Source: Phytopythium helicoides
Taxonomy: Eukaryota; Oomycota; Peronosporomycetes; Pythiales; Pythiaceae
Direction: 5' to 3'
NCBI GenBank assembly: GCA_024867545.1
Contig: JANFNE010000003.1
Location: 2,108,001-2,172,000 of the forward strand
DNA: 64,000 nucleotides
Of the stretch, positions 54,522-64,000 are shown one piece after another. The notes below the pieces were generated by a model. That model worked only from the letters and a program-made list of their open reading frames with translations. It searched no databases and had not been told where the DNA came from. How positions within the stretch are numbered: the stretch's first letter is position 1; every line of letters begins with the position of its first letter. A program made the position numbers and the translations under genes.

Positions 54522-55907
54522 TCATATTTGAACCGATACGGTTGGCGAGTTGCGAGACCTGTTGTTACTGAGTAGCAAGTTTTCAATTTGAATGTTCCTG
54601 TAGGACAGATTGAGCGCCATCGTCCGTAGGATAAAACTGGAGATGTCGGCGACGTCGCTGAAGGAAGAAGGGGTCAACGCTTCAACAGCGTAGCTTACCT
54701 CGGATACCGCGTACTCTGGAACTAAAACTGCTGCAGATTCGTTCCACATGTGCGGTCGGATGAGAACACGACCAGTCTCGCGGAATGAGCCGCCTTCCAC
54801 TCTGCAATCATTGATCGAGACCGGGTCTACGACCGATTCCCAAATGATGACTTCTCGACTTGCTCCAGTGTACTTCCGAATAACCTGGGAGACTCGAAAT
54901 TCTGCACAAGCATCCTCATGGGCCATCTTCATGCCAAAGTATTCGACCACCGTTGACACTGAGTCGTTGTCACTCTGCAAGTAGACAGAATGGGGTAAAG
55001 GAAATTAGCATTGGATGAGAAGATTGATGCTGTTCACGAATTGACGATTACATACCACCACAGAGCGAAAAGAGAACAGCGAGGTTGCGTGAAGTCGAAT
55101 ATCGGCAGTGAGGACTTCCCAAGTCGCGTCCGCAGTTGCATGAACGTTGAATGGGAGTAGACGCTTGGCCACAAGTCTCCTATCCGAACCGGACTCGATC
55201 AAAGTCGGAGTGCCAATCGGGGATACATCAGATGACTGTAACACTTCATCTGAACCAAGCACAGATTCCTCCTTGGCAGCAGCATAAATAGCGTGCACAC
55301 GTCGTGACAAATCTTCGATCACAACTTTGACTTTCTGGTCGAACGTCGGCAGATTGGCGGGAGACCAGCAATTCACGCTCCCAAACTGCTTGGCAGCCTG
55401 TAAGAAACAAATTCACAGTCAGGATCAACAAAAATCACCTATTGTGTAAGGCAGATATACCTCTGAGGTCGAGCGGCCATCAAGCCGCGACCGAAGGCCC
55501 CAGAAAATCCTGCGCGCTTCCTCTACTTGCGCTCGCAGCCTTCGGTTCTCGGTCTCCACCCTGACTCGTTGCTTTAGTTGACTCTCAGCTGTCTCTCTCC
55601 ACCTTTGTCCTGATGCTGTAGTATTCTTACGGGGATGATCGGGGCCAGAAACCCGTAGCTGCTTGGAGTTTCTTCGCAATTGCAACTCGTGCTCAAGCAC
55701 TGGTACAGCAGCTCGAAGTGCCAACAGCTCACGATAAGCTTCATTGCGGGCGAAGTTAGTATCTCGGGCCGTCTTGAGCTTAGCTGTCGTTGGGCCATTG
55801 GCTTTTGCGTATTTATTTTGTCCTGGAGTCACAGTAGAAGGTATGCACTCGTCCAGAAACGCTCGCACCGATGCCTCGAGCGTTTTGTCGTTGAAGTCCA
55901 GAATCAT
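54522..55907 (-). CDS. M96-like family protein, group C, array copy 3 (identical to copy 1)
   Basis: Exons complement(55461-55907), complement(55056-55397), complement(54522-54974). Same 413-residue product, same GT-AG introns and the same spacer as copies 1 and 2; this is an interior copy with full units on both sides. Confidence 0.86.
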
Positions 55908-56158
55908 GCTACCAAACGAAGAGAATGCAGTGGGGATAGCTGCACTTAGTCCAATGCGAAGTGCCTCTTGTCTCTAATCTAGGTGGATAAAGAAAAAATG
56001 TTTGCGACAACCAAAGCAATTGTAGCGTATTCATGGAGTTGTCGCGTGATCAAAAAGTACAGTGAAATCAAACGGCATCAAACAACGGTGATCCTCACAG
56101 AAGATGTAATCTGCTGGTTGACGAATCTCAGGATACGATGGCAGAGATAATGGTCGCC

Positions 56159-57544
56159 TCATATTTGAACCGATACGGTTGGCGAGTTGCGAGACCTGTT
56201 GTTACTGAGTAGCAAGTTTTCAATTTGAATGTTCCTGTAGGACAGATTGAGCGCCATCGTCCGTAGGATAAAACTGGAGATGTCGGCGACGTCGCTGAAG
56301 GAAGAAGGGGTCAACGCTTCAACAGCGTAGCTTACCTCGGATACCGCGTACTCTGGAACTAAAACTGCTGCAGATTCGTTCCACATGTGCGGTCGGATGA
56401 GAACACGACCAGTCTCGCGGAATGAGCCGCCTTCCACTCTGCAATCATTGATCGAGACCGGGTCTACGACCGATTCCCAAATGATGACTTCTCGACTTGC
56501 TCCAGTGTACTTCCGAATAACCTGGGAGACTCGAAATTCTGCACAAGCATCCTCATGGGCCATCTTCATGCCAAAGTATTCGACCACCGTTGACACTGAG
56601 TCGTTGTCACTCTGCAAGTAGACAGAATGGGGTAAAGGAAATTAGCATTGGATGAGAAGATTGATGCTGTTCACGAATTGACGATTACATACCACCACAG
56701 AGCGAAAAGAGAACAGCGAGGTTGCGTGAAGTCGAATATCGGCAGTGAGGACTTCCCAAGTCGCGTCCGCAGTTGCATGAACGTTGAATGGGAGTAGACG
56801 CTTGGCCACAAGTCTCCTATCCGAACCGGACTCGATCAAAGTCGGAGTGCCAATCGGGGATACATCAGATGACTGTAACACTTCATCTGAACCAAGCACA
56901 GATTCCTCCTTGGCAGCAGCATAAATAGCGTGCACACGTCGTGACAAATCTTCGATCACAACTTTGACTTTCTGGTCGAACGTCGGCAGATTGGCGGGAG
57001 ACCAGCAATTCACGCTCCCAAACTGCTTGGCAGCCTGTAAGAAACAAATTCACAGTCAGGATCAACAAAAATCACCTATTGTGTAAGGCAGATATACCTC
57101 TGAGGTCGAGCGGCCATCAAGCCGCGACCGAAGGCCCCAGAAAATCCTGCGCGCTTCCTCTACTTGCGCTCGCAGCCTTCGGTTCTCGGTCTCCACCCTG
57201 ACTCGTTGCTTTAGTTGACTCTCAGCTGTCTCTCTCCACCTTTGTCCTGATGCTGTAGTATTCTTACGGGGATGATCGGGGCCAGAAACCCGTAGCTGCT
57301 TGGAGTTTCTTCGCAATTGCAACTCGTGCTCAAGCACTGGTACAGCAGCTCGAAGTGCCAACAGCTCACGATAAGCTTCATTGCGGGCGAAGTTAGTATC
57401 TCGGGCCGTCTTGAGCTTAGCTGTCGTTGGGCCATTGGCTTTTGCGTATTTATTTTGTCCTGGAGTCACAGTAGAAGGTATGCACTCGTCCAGAAACGCT
57501 CGCACCGATGCCTCGAGCGTTTTGTCGTTGAAGTCCAGAATCAT
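56159..57544 (-). CDS. M96-like family protein, group C, array copy 4 (identical to copy 1)
   Basis: Exons complement(57098-57544), complement(56693-57034), complement(56159-56611). Last complete identical gene; the repeat continues only into exon 3 and part of exon 2 of the gene to its right. Confidence 0.86.
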
Positions 57545-57795
57545 GCTACCAAACGAAGAGAATGCAGTGGGGATAGCTGCACTTAGTCCAATGCGAAGTG
57601 CCTCTTGTCTCTAATCTAGGTGGATAAAGAAAAAATGTTTGCGACAACCAAAGCAATTGTAGCGTATTCATGGAGTTGTCGCGTGATCAAAAAGTACAGT
57701 GAAATCAAACGGCATCAAACAACGGTGATCCTCACAGAAGATGTAATCTGCTGGTTGACGAATCTCAGGATACGATGGCAGAGATAATGGTCGCC

Positions 57796-59177
57796 TCATA
57801 TTTGAACCGATACGGTTGGCGAGTTGCGAGACCTGTTGTTACTGAGTAGCAAGTTTTCAATTTGAATGTTCCTGTAGGACAGATTGAGCGCCATCGTCCG
57901 TAGGATAAAACTGGAGATGTCGGCGACGTCGCTGAAGGAAGAAGGGGTCAACGCTTCAACAGCGTAGCTTACCTCGGATACCGCGTACTCTGGAACTAAA
58001 ACTGCTGCAGATTCGTTCCACATGTGCGGTCGGATGAGAACACGACCAGTCTCGCGGAATGAGCCGCCTTCCACTCTGCAATCATTGATCGAGACCGGGT
58101 CTACGACCGATTCCCAAATGATGACTTCTCGACTTGCTCCAGTGTACTTCCGAATAACCTGGGAGACTCGAAATTCTGCACAAGCATCCTCATGGGCCAT
58201 CTTCATGCCAAAGTATTCGACCACCGTTGACACTGAGTCGTTGTCACTCTGCAAGTAGACAGAATGGGGTAAAGGAAATTAGCATTGGATGAGAAGATTG
58301 ATGCTGTTCACGAATTGACGATTACATACCACCACAGAGCGAAAAGAGAACAGCGAGGTTGCGTGAAGTCGAATATCGGCAGTGAGGACTTCCCAAGTCG
58401 CGTCCGCAGTTGCATGAACGTTGAATGGGAGTAGACGCTTGGCCACAAGTCTCCTATCCGAGTCGCTCTCGATTATAGTCGGAGTACCAACAACGGATAC
58501 TGCAGAGTCCTCCAGCGTGTCGTCTAAATCAAGCATGGAACCCTCTCTGACAGCAGCATATATGGCGTCAACCCGTCGTGACAAATCCTCGATCACGCCC
58601 TTGATCTTGTGGTCGAATGGTGGCAGGTCAGCGGCGGACCAGCAACTATCGGCGCCGAACTGCTTGACAGCCTGAAAGCAACAAATTCACCGTCAGGATC
58701 ACAGCGTATCAACTGTAGTACAAAATGGGGGCGCACCTTGGAGGTCGGGCGGCCATGAAGCCGCGACCGAAGGCCCCATAGAACTCTGCGCGCCTCCTCC
58801 ACTCGTACTCGTAGCCTTCGGTTCTCGGCCTCTACCATGACTCGCTGCTTCAGCTGACTTTCAGCCGTCTCTCTCCAGACACTTCCAGACTCCGTGGCAT
58901 TCGTACGAGGCTGATCACAACTCGGAACACGCAGACGATTGGCGCCCTGCCGCAGTAGTAGTTCATGCTCAAGCACCGGCACAGCCGCACGGAGCGCCAG
59001 CAGTTCTCTAAACGCCTCACTGCGGGCGTGATTGCTGTCTCGGGCCGTTTTGAGCTCGGCTGATGTCAAGGAATCGGCTGCGGCATCCCGAACGTCATTT
59101 TGGGGCGTCGATGAAGCGTAGAACTCGTCCAGGAAGGCCTGCACCGACGCCTCGAGCGCTTCATCATCGAGGTCCAT
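57796..59177 (-). CDS. M96-like family protein, group C, chimeric gene at the array's right edge (411 aa)
   Basis: Exons complement(58737-59177), complement(58330-58671), complement(57796-58248); introns of 65 nt (GTGCGC donor) and 81 nt. Exon 3, intron 2 and exon 2 up to 58461 are the array sequence, while the rest of exon 2 and exon 1 are clearly different (MDLDDEALEASVQAFLDEFY; VEAENRRLRVRVEEARRVLW). The protein is thus an array-type C-terminal domain on a different N-terminal coil. The junction lies at the codons for ESDSDRRLVAKRLLPF. Upstream of ATG 59177 stands TATCGGACATT, as in the next two genes. Confidence 0.86.
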
Positions 59178-59209
59178 GGTGGAAATGAACTCGAAAGAGG
59201 GACAGAAGT

Positions 59210-59220
59210 AATGTCCGATA
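59210..59220 (-). promoter_or_regulatory. TATCGGACATT promoter-like element
   Basis: The 11-mer, read on the minus strand, ends 33 nt before ATG 59177. The same word lies in front of the two following genes at nearly the same distance; the ACATT part resembles an oomycete initiator. Confidence 0.5.
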
Positions 59221-59380
59221 CGAAGCGTCTCTTGTCTCTATTCCAGCTGGTATCTGTTGAGATGTACATCTGGTTGAGTCGAGCAAATCTCAGGACATCA
59301 AACCGCCGTGATCCTCACAGAAGATGTCATCCACAAGTACACAGGTTCTCAGATCTCGAAGACTCTGGCAAATGATCGCT

Positions 59381-60737
59381 TCATCCTTGGAGCGAAACGG
59401 TTGCGGAATTGCGGGAGCTGTGGTTGTTGATCAACAAATTCTCAATCTGCAGGTTCCTGTACGAGAGATTGAGAGCCATTGTGCGAAGGATGAAACCGGA
59501 AATGTCAGTCTTGTCGTTGTAGGCAGACGAGTTTGGTGTATCGATAGAGTAGCTGATTTCGGATGCTGAATACTCCGTGGGTAAACCGGCTTCGGACTCT
59601 CTCCAGTCAATTGGTTGGGTGAGAGCACGACCAGTCTCTCGGAATGAACCACCTTCCACTCTGCAGCCATTGATTGAGACTGGGTCCACGACCGATTCCC
59701 AAATAACCACTTGGCGATCTCGATTTCCTCCCGTGTATCTTCGCATAACCTGGAAGACTCGAAATTCGGCACTGGCATCTTCATGGGCGAGCTTCATGCC
59801 AAAATACTCGATCACGGTAGAAATCGAGTCATTCTCATTCTAGGAGTAGACACATTCTGATGAGAGTAGATTCGAGCAGTCCATTTGCTTACCAATACGT
59901 ACCTCCATCGAACGAAAAGAGAATAGTGAGGTCGCATGAAGACGAATATCACCAGAGAGTATTTCCCAAGTTGCTTCCGCAGTGTCATCCACGCGGAATG
60001 GGAGCAAACGCTTGACCACTAGTCTCCTATCTGAGCCGTTCTCGATCAAAATTGGAGTTCCAACTATGGATAGCGTATCATCCACATCAAGTATGTAATC
60101 CTCCCTGACAGCAGCATAAATGGCGTCAACCCGTCTCGAGAGGTCTTCAATCACGGCCTTGACCTTGTTATCGAACGGCGGCGGGCTTGTGGCAGACCAG
60201 CAGCTTTTGCCACTGAACTGCTTGACAGCCTGAACAGATTCAAATTGAGAACCAACACCACCTCAACGAAAGCGAAAATAAATACGAGCATACCTCTGAG
60301 ATTGAGGGATCTCGAAGCCGCGACCGCAGTCTCCAGAGAACCCGCCGAGCTCCTTCCACCCGCGCTCGCAGCCTTCGGTTCTCGGTCTCTGCCCTGACTC
60401 GCTGCTTCAATTGACTCACAGCAATCTCTTTCCACACTTGCCCAGATGACGTAGCACTCGTACGAGGCTGATCAGCACTCGATAACCGCACACTCTGGGC
60501 GTTCCTCCACAGTTGCAGCTCGTGCTCAAGCGCTGGCACAGCTGCACGGAGTGCCAGCAGCTCTCGCAACGCCTCGTTTCGCGCGCGGTTGGTGTCGCGC
60601 CGCGACTTGAGCTCGACGCCAGGCATCGCTCCGCCTACTGCTTTGTGTTCTCTTCCATGTGGGGGAGTCGATGTCGCGTAGGAATCGTCTAGGAACGTGT
60701 GCTCGGACGCCTGGAGATCTTGGTCGTCGAGGTCCAT
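59381..60737 (-). CDS. M96-like family protein, group C (three exons, 409 aa)
   Basis: Exons complement(60294-60737), complement(59903-60229), complement(59381-59839); introns of 64 nt (GTATGC donor) and 63 nt (GTACGT donor). ATG 60737 gives MDLDDQDLQASEHTFLDDSY. Basic/coil NRARNEALRELLALRAAVPA, W-signature VWKEIAVSQLKQRVRAETEN. Exon 2 is five codons shorter than in the array copies, the deletion lying between DVDDTL and SIVGTP. Exon 3 has two extra residues at GGNRDRQVVIWESVVDP. It sits outside the perfect repeat and has accumulated normal divergence, which shows that homogenisation does not reach it at present. Confidence 0.85.
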
Positions 60738-60769
60738 GGTGATGAGGAAGGTGAGTGATGAACCGAAAC

Positions 60770-60780
60770 AATGTCCGATA
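60770..60780 (-). promoter_or_regulatory. TATCGGACATT promoter-like element
   Basis: Ends 33 nt before ATG 60737, the same distance as for the 59177 gene. Confidence 0.5.
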
Positions 60781-60961
60781 TGGAACAGGGTCTTTTTCTT
60801 CATTACAGATAGAATTTGGGGAGGTATGCGTCCGTTTGCGACGACCAAAGCTACTATGGTCGTATTCAAGAAGCAAATCACATGGCATCAAACTGCTGTG
60901 GTCCTCACGGAAGATGAAGATATCTGCTTGAAAGGGGGAAAACGGTCGTGCTTCGAGGTTT

Positions 60962-62294
60962 TCATACATAGGCCGATACGGTTGCGGGATTGCGTGAGCT
61001 GTGGTTGCTGAGCAGCAAGTTTTCGATTTGGAGATTCTTGGCGGAGAGATTGAGAGCCATCGTGCGCAGGATGAAACCGGAAATATCGGTTGTGTCATTG
61101 AAGGCGGAGGTAGTTGGTGTCTCGACAACGTAGCTGATCTCGGACGCTGAATACTCTGAAGATGCGGCGGCTTCAGATTCATTCCTGCCGATCGGTCGGA
61201 TGAGAGCACGTCCAGTCTCTCGGAATGCGGCACCTTCCACTCTGCTGTCGTTGATTGCAACAGTATCCACGATCGATTCCCAAATGATCACTTCGCGACT
61301 TGTACCAGTATATCTCCTCATGACCTGGGAGACTCGGAAGTCAGCGTTGGTGTCTTCGTGAGCCAGCTTCATACCGAAATACTCGACCACCGTAGAAACT
61401 GAGTCGTTGTCATTCTGGAAGCAGAGAGGGTTGGGTCAGAGGATAGGAAAAATGAGCATGCTGACGAGTACATACCTCTGCAGACCGGAAAGAGAACAGT
61501 GAAGTGGCATGAAGTCGAATACCGGCATTGAGTATCTCCCAGGTCGCATCCGCAATTGCCTGCACACTGAACGGGAGCAGTCGCTTGGCAACAAATTTCC
61601 TATCCAGCCCACGCTCGATCGAAGTCGTTGTGCACACAGGATCAGTTAAATTCACCTCCCGGAGACCCAGCACGGTATCAGCATAGATGGCGTCAACCCG
61701 TCTCGAGAGGTCCTCAATCACAGCCTTGACCTTGTTGTCGAACGTCGGCAGCTCAACGGAAGACCAGCAGCTACCACCACGGAACTGCTTGACAGCCTGA
61801 ACTCAAAATGAGCATCAACACCACGCCAGTAGAAATGAGGGCAATAGAGAGCCTACCTCAGATGCCGAGCGTCCATGAAGCCGCGACCGAAGGCCCCAGA
61901 GAACCCTGCGTGCCTCCTCCACCCGCGCTCTCAAATTCCGGTTCTCGCTTTCCGCTCTGACTCGCTGCGCCAATTGGCTCACAGCCGTCTCTTTCCACAC
62001 CCGACAAGACGTCGAAGCATCCGCAGGAGGCTCACGGTTCGAAAACCTTAGCCGTTTGGCGTTCCTCCGCAGTTGCAGCTCGTGCTCAAGCACCGGCACC
62101 GCCGCTCGGAGCGCCAGCAGCTCACGCAACGCCTCGTTTCGCGCGCGGTTGGAGTCCCGCCGCGTCTTGAGCTCGGCCGACGTCGACCCATCGACTTCTG
62201 CGTCTTTGACTTCGTTTTGTGGCGTCGATGAAGCGTAGAACTCGTCCAGGAACGCGAGCACCGACGCCACGAGCGCTTGGTCGTCGAGGTCCAT
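60962..62294 (-). CDS. M96-like family protein, group C, right end of the block (403 aa)
   Basis: Exons complement(61857-62294), complement(61476-61796), complement(60962-61414); introns of 60 nt (GTAGGC donor) and 61 nt (GTATGT donor). ATG 62294 gives MDLDDQALVASVLAFLDEFY. Basic/coil NRARNEALRELLALRAAVPV, W-signature VWKETAVSQLAQRVRAESEN. C-terminal domain: LLPFSVQAIADATWEIL, TSREVIIWESIVDTVAIN, AFRETGRALIRP. Frame open upstream to 62393 but without homology, so the later ATG is preferred. It is the outermost member of the nine-gene head-to-tail run. Confidence 0.86.
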
Positions 62295-62317
62295 GGTGGT
62301 GATGAAGGACGGGAGAA

Positions 62318-62328
62318 ATGTCCGATAT
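62318..62328 (-). promoter_or_regulatory. TATCGGACATT promoter-like element
   Basis: Ends 24 nt before ATG 62294; nine bases closer than in the other two genes because of a shorter leader. Confidence 0.5.
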
Positions 62329-63593
62329 GAACTGTGTCTTGTCTTCATTATAGACAGCGTTTGGGGAAGCATGGAGCAATCTAATGCGACCACAAGGCGT
62401 TGAAGTATTGAGGACCTTCAGAATGTGATGATCCTCAAGGTGCTTTGAATCACGAGGGATGACAGTGAGCCATTCGCATGCTTCGCTTTGAGATTTAGGC
62501 GTGTTGCTACGCATTATGTCCAAAACTGACCAGGCTCGCCTAACTTTGATCGACGGTGGCTTTCGCATCGTGTCGGCCCATTGACTTCATGCCTGGGTGG
62601 AGTGGAGGCTCGTTCGAGCAGGTCAAAATCGTGGCCAATTGCCACACAACAAGAGGAGTCCAAGTTTGCAACCAGTGCTTCAATCAGTTGATTATCGCAA
62701 CACGAAAACGTTGCTTTGATGAGCCATCGAGTCCCAGGTTCTTGTCTTTCGACCCCAGCCAGGATAGTTGCTCGACACCACTTGCAGCAGGTTGCCTCGC
62801 CGCCGTTCTGCCGCGGACTCAACATGGACACGCCAGACTTGATGCTTTCCTCTTCCGTCCAATGTCAATCCTGACAGTGCCCTCTTGAATGTTGGATAAC
62901 GATGGCTCATCATGCAGCATGGCATCAAATGCGTCGCTGTCTTCGCGCATTGCGCCAACGGAAAAGTAGGCTGGATGCAACGTGGACTCCTGCTTCTGAT
63001 CGGCTTAATCCATAGATACTAACTTCGAACAGCGCAAAGCTTAAGTGCCTGCAGAAATGATGAGTGTGCAGTGCTCATGGCGACGGCTTCAAGCATTGCA
63101 ACATCTCTTCCAGCGTCTTTGCAAGACTCGTATTGGGTATGGCATGCACACGCAGTTGTGTATTTGATAGTTATCAGATTGACCCGCTTGCCGATCCTTT
63201 TCCGGCTCACATGTTGCCTCATCAACGCCCCACCTTTGCATCCATGCCGTGTTTACACGCGCCTGCCCAACTCAACGTCGAGTACATTTCACCTGTCGTT
63301 TGTTGTCGGATCACAAGATATCCAGGGCCTTGGCAAAGATGCACATTACAATACTCGTCTGCGACTTGCACCCCGTGCTTGGCCAACGTCCAACTCTGCA
63401 GCTCACGTTAATCAGACGTTGAGTTGCACTCCACTCTACTGTGGTCTCAACGATACCGTCACGCCATCGCTGTGGATGTGTCCGAGGCCTCGATTAGCCC
63501 TGGAGGAGCCTTCAGCGTAAGCGCCCATCGCCACCACCATGTAGACGAGTGCTCAAGACGAGCTGCTCCCGTCCGAGTTGGCCTTCCAACAGC
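62329..63593. other. Spacer between the family block and the secreted-protein gene
   Basis: Frames of 60-150 codons on both strands overlap one another and look random. No RNA gene or repeat seen. Confidence 0.45.
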
Positions 63594-63606
63594 TCACTTT
63601 CCTACT
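63594..63606 (+). promoter_or_regulatory. Oomycete initiator-like element
   Basis: GCTCACTTTCCTACTTG at 63592-63608 fits the oomycete initiator YCAYTYY (TCACTTT at 63594-63600) with a pyrimidine-rich flank, 55 nt before the ATG at 63655. Confidence 0.6.
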
Positions 63607-63654
63607 TGCCTCGGACAGCACAAGCTCCTCAAGCCCAAGCCCAGTCCAGTCGCC

Positions 63655-64000
63655 ATGGTTCGCTTCCTCACGGCCGTCGCCACGGCCCTCGCCGCCATTA
63701 CCGCTTCCGCGACTGCCAAGTTCGCTGCCATGGAGGCTGTCGACAGCCCGTACTACAACGACGAGGGCATCCTGCAGATCGGTGCGCTTGAGGCTGCCAA
63801 CGTGACGGTCGCCGCCGGCACGCAGCACGACGAGATCCTGTCGTACGCGGACGCGAGCTACATTGCCGTGCAGTTCTCGAGCTTCGACCTGCCGACGGGT
63901 GACCTCGTGATTGTGCGCTCGCCCGACGCCAGCGTTGTGTACTACTACCAGGGCCAGGGACGTGAGGGCCTTGGTGACTTCGTGTCGACCTTCATCCCGG
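63655..64000 (+). CDS. Secreted protein, N-terminal part, cut by the window end
   Basis: ATG 63655 opens a classic signal peptide: MVRFLTAVATALAAITASA with a likely cleavage after ATA (about residue 21). The mature part begins KFAAMEAVDSPYYNDEG and contains a compact beta-rich stretch with SYADASYIAVQFSSFDL and LVIVRSPDASVVYYYQGQG. I recall similar stretches in N-terminal regions of secreted oomycete serine proteases of the lysyl-endopeptidase type, but the catalytic part is outside the window, so the family is a guess. The frame is open to the last base. Codon use is strongly GC-biased at third positions, suggesting high expression. No intron seen. Confidence 0.65.
   Translation, partial: MVRFLTAVATALAAITASATAKFAAMEAVDSPYYNDEGILQIGALEAANVTVAAGTQHDEILSYADASYIAVQFSSFDLPTGDLVIVRSPDASVVYYYQGQGREGLGDFVSTFIP

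Larger units (their letters stand above)
50377..58461. repeat. Tandem array of 4.94 copies of a 1637-bp gene-bearing unit
   Basis: Positions separated by 1637 bp appear identical throughout by eye, including introns and intergenic DNA. The array begins within exon 2 of the pseudogene (first mismatch to the next copy at 50376) and ends within exon 2 of the 57796-59177 gene (first mismatch at 58462). Each unit holds the end of one gene and the start of the next. Confidence 0.93.

Noticed and set aside
50377..58461. CRISPR-like or satellite interpretation of the regular repeat
   Set aside because: The 1637-bp unit is a complete spliced gene plus spacer; there are no short repeats with variable spacers.

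Overview
The window looks like nuclear DNA of an oomycete close to Phytophthora. The genes that can be resolved are either intronless or split by very short GT-AG introns (about 59-81 nt). It holds a START-like plus FYVE-like zinc-finger protein of the kind expanded in oomycetes, a Crypton-type tyrosine-recombinase element, and at the right edge a secreted protein preceded by an oomycete-style initiator. Nothing bacterial is present. The species cannot be named from the sequence alone.

The dominant content is one paralogous family: 23 recognisable members plus one fragment, filling about half of the 64 kb. Each member has an acidic/hydrophobic N-terminus, a basic bZIP-like stretch running into a leucine coiled coil, a second helix with the signature W-[RKH]-x2-A-x2-Q-x3-R-x3-E-x2-N-x2-L, and a C-terminal domain of about 250 residues that looks like a START-type helix-grip fold. 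From memory these resemble the 'M96 mating-specific protein' family of Phytophthora, which I recall as tandemly arrayed; that link is not verified here. Four subgroups lie in blocks. A (1-7446, minus, intronless) starts MTSQP-like and has four members, the first broken. B (8710-24405 minus, plus 33196-34368 on the plus strand) starts ME-x3-DLW and has seven intronless members, one with a shifted N-terminus. D (30743-32258) is one very GC-rich, frame-disrupted member. C has introns: two diverged members at 36469-40435 and nine head-to-tail minus-strand members at 48112-62294.

Within group C, positions 50377-58461 are 4.94 copies of an apparently perfect 1637-bp tandem repeat. This gives four identical 413-residue genes, flanked by a chimeric gene on one side and a pseudogene carrying a 7-nt deletion and a stop codon on the other. 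Both edges of the array fall inside exon 2, as expected from unequal crossing-over between paralogues.

The family blocks are separated by mobile DNA and unrelated genes: an RNase H relic (10.9 kb), a Crypton-like recombinase (18.3-20.7 kb, one intron and one frameshift), a PIF/Harbinger-like DDE transposase (26.2-27.5 kb, one intron and one frameshift) with a cluster of hairpins behind it, a zinc-finger/double-RING gene with an internal stop (28.2-29.1 kb) and a BED-finger relic (29.5 kb). Two TauE/SafE-like transporter genes lie as inverted arms (35.54-36.44 and 40.55-41.82 kb) around two group C-like genes. Ordinary single-copy genes follow: an IQ/Sfi1-like repeat protein, the START-FYVE protein and a three-exon glutathionyl-hydroquinone reductase.

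Several genes carry one apparent single-base frameshift, often at a homopolymer or GC-rich run. Some may be sequence errors and others true decay; the entries say which evidence points where. All coordinates and exon borders were read by eye.
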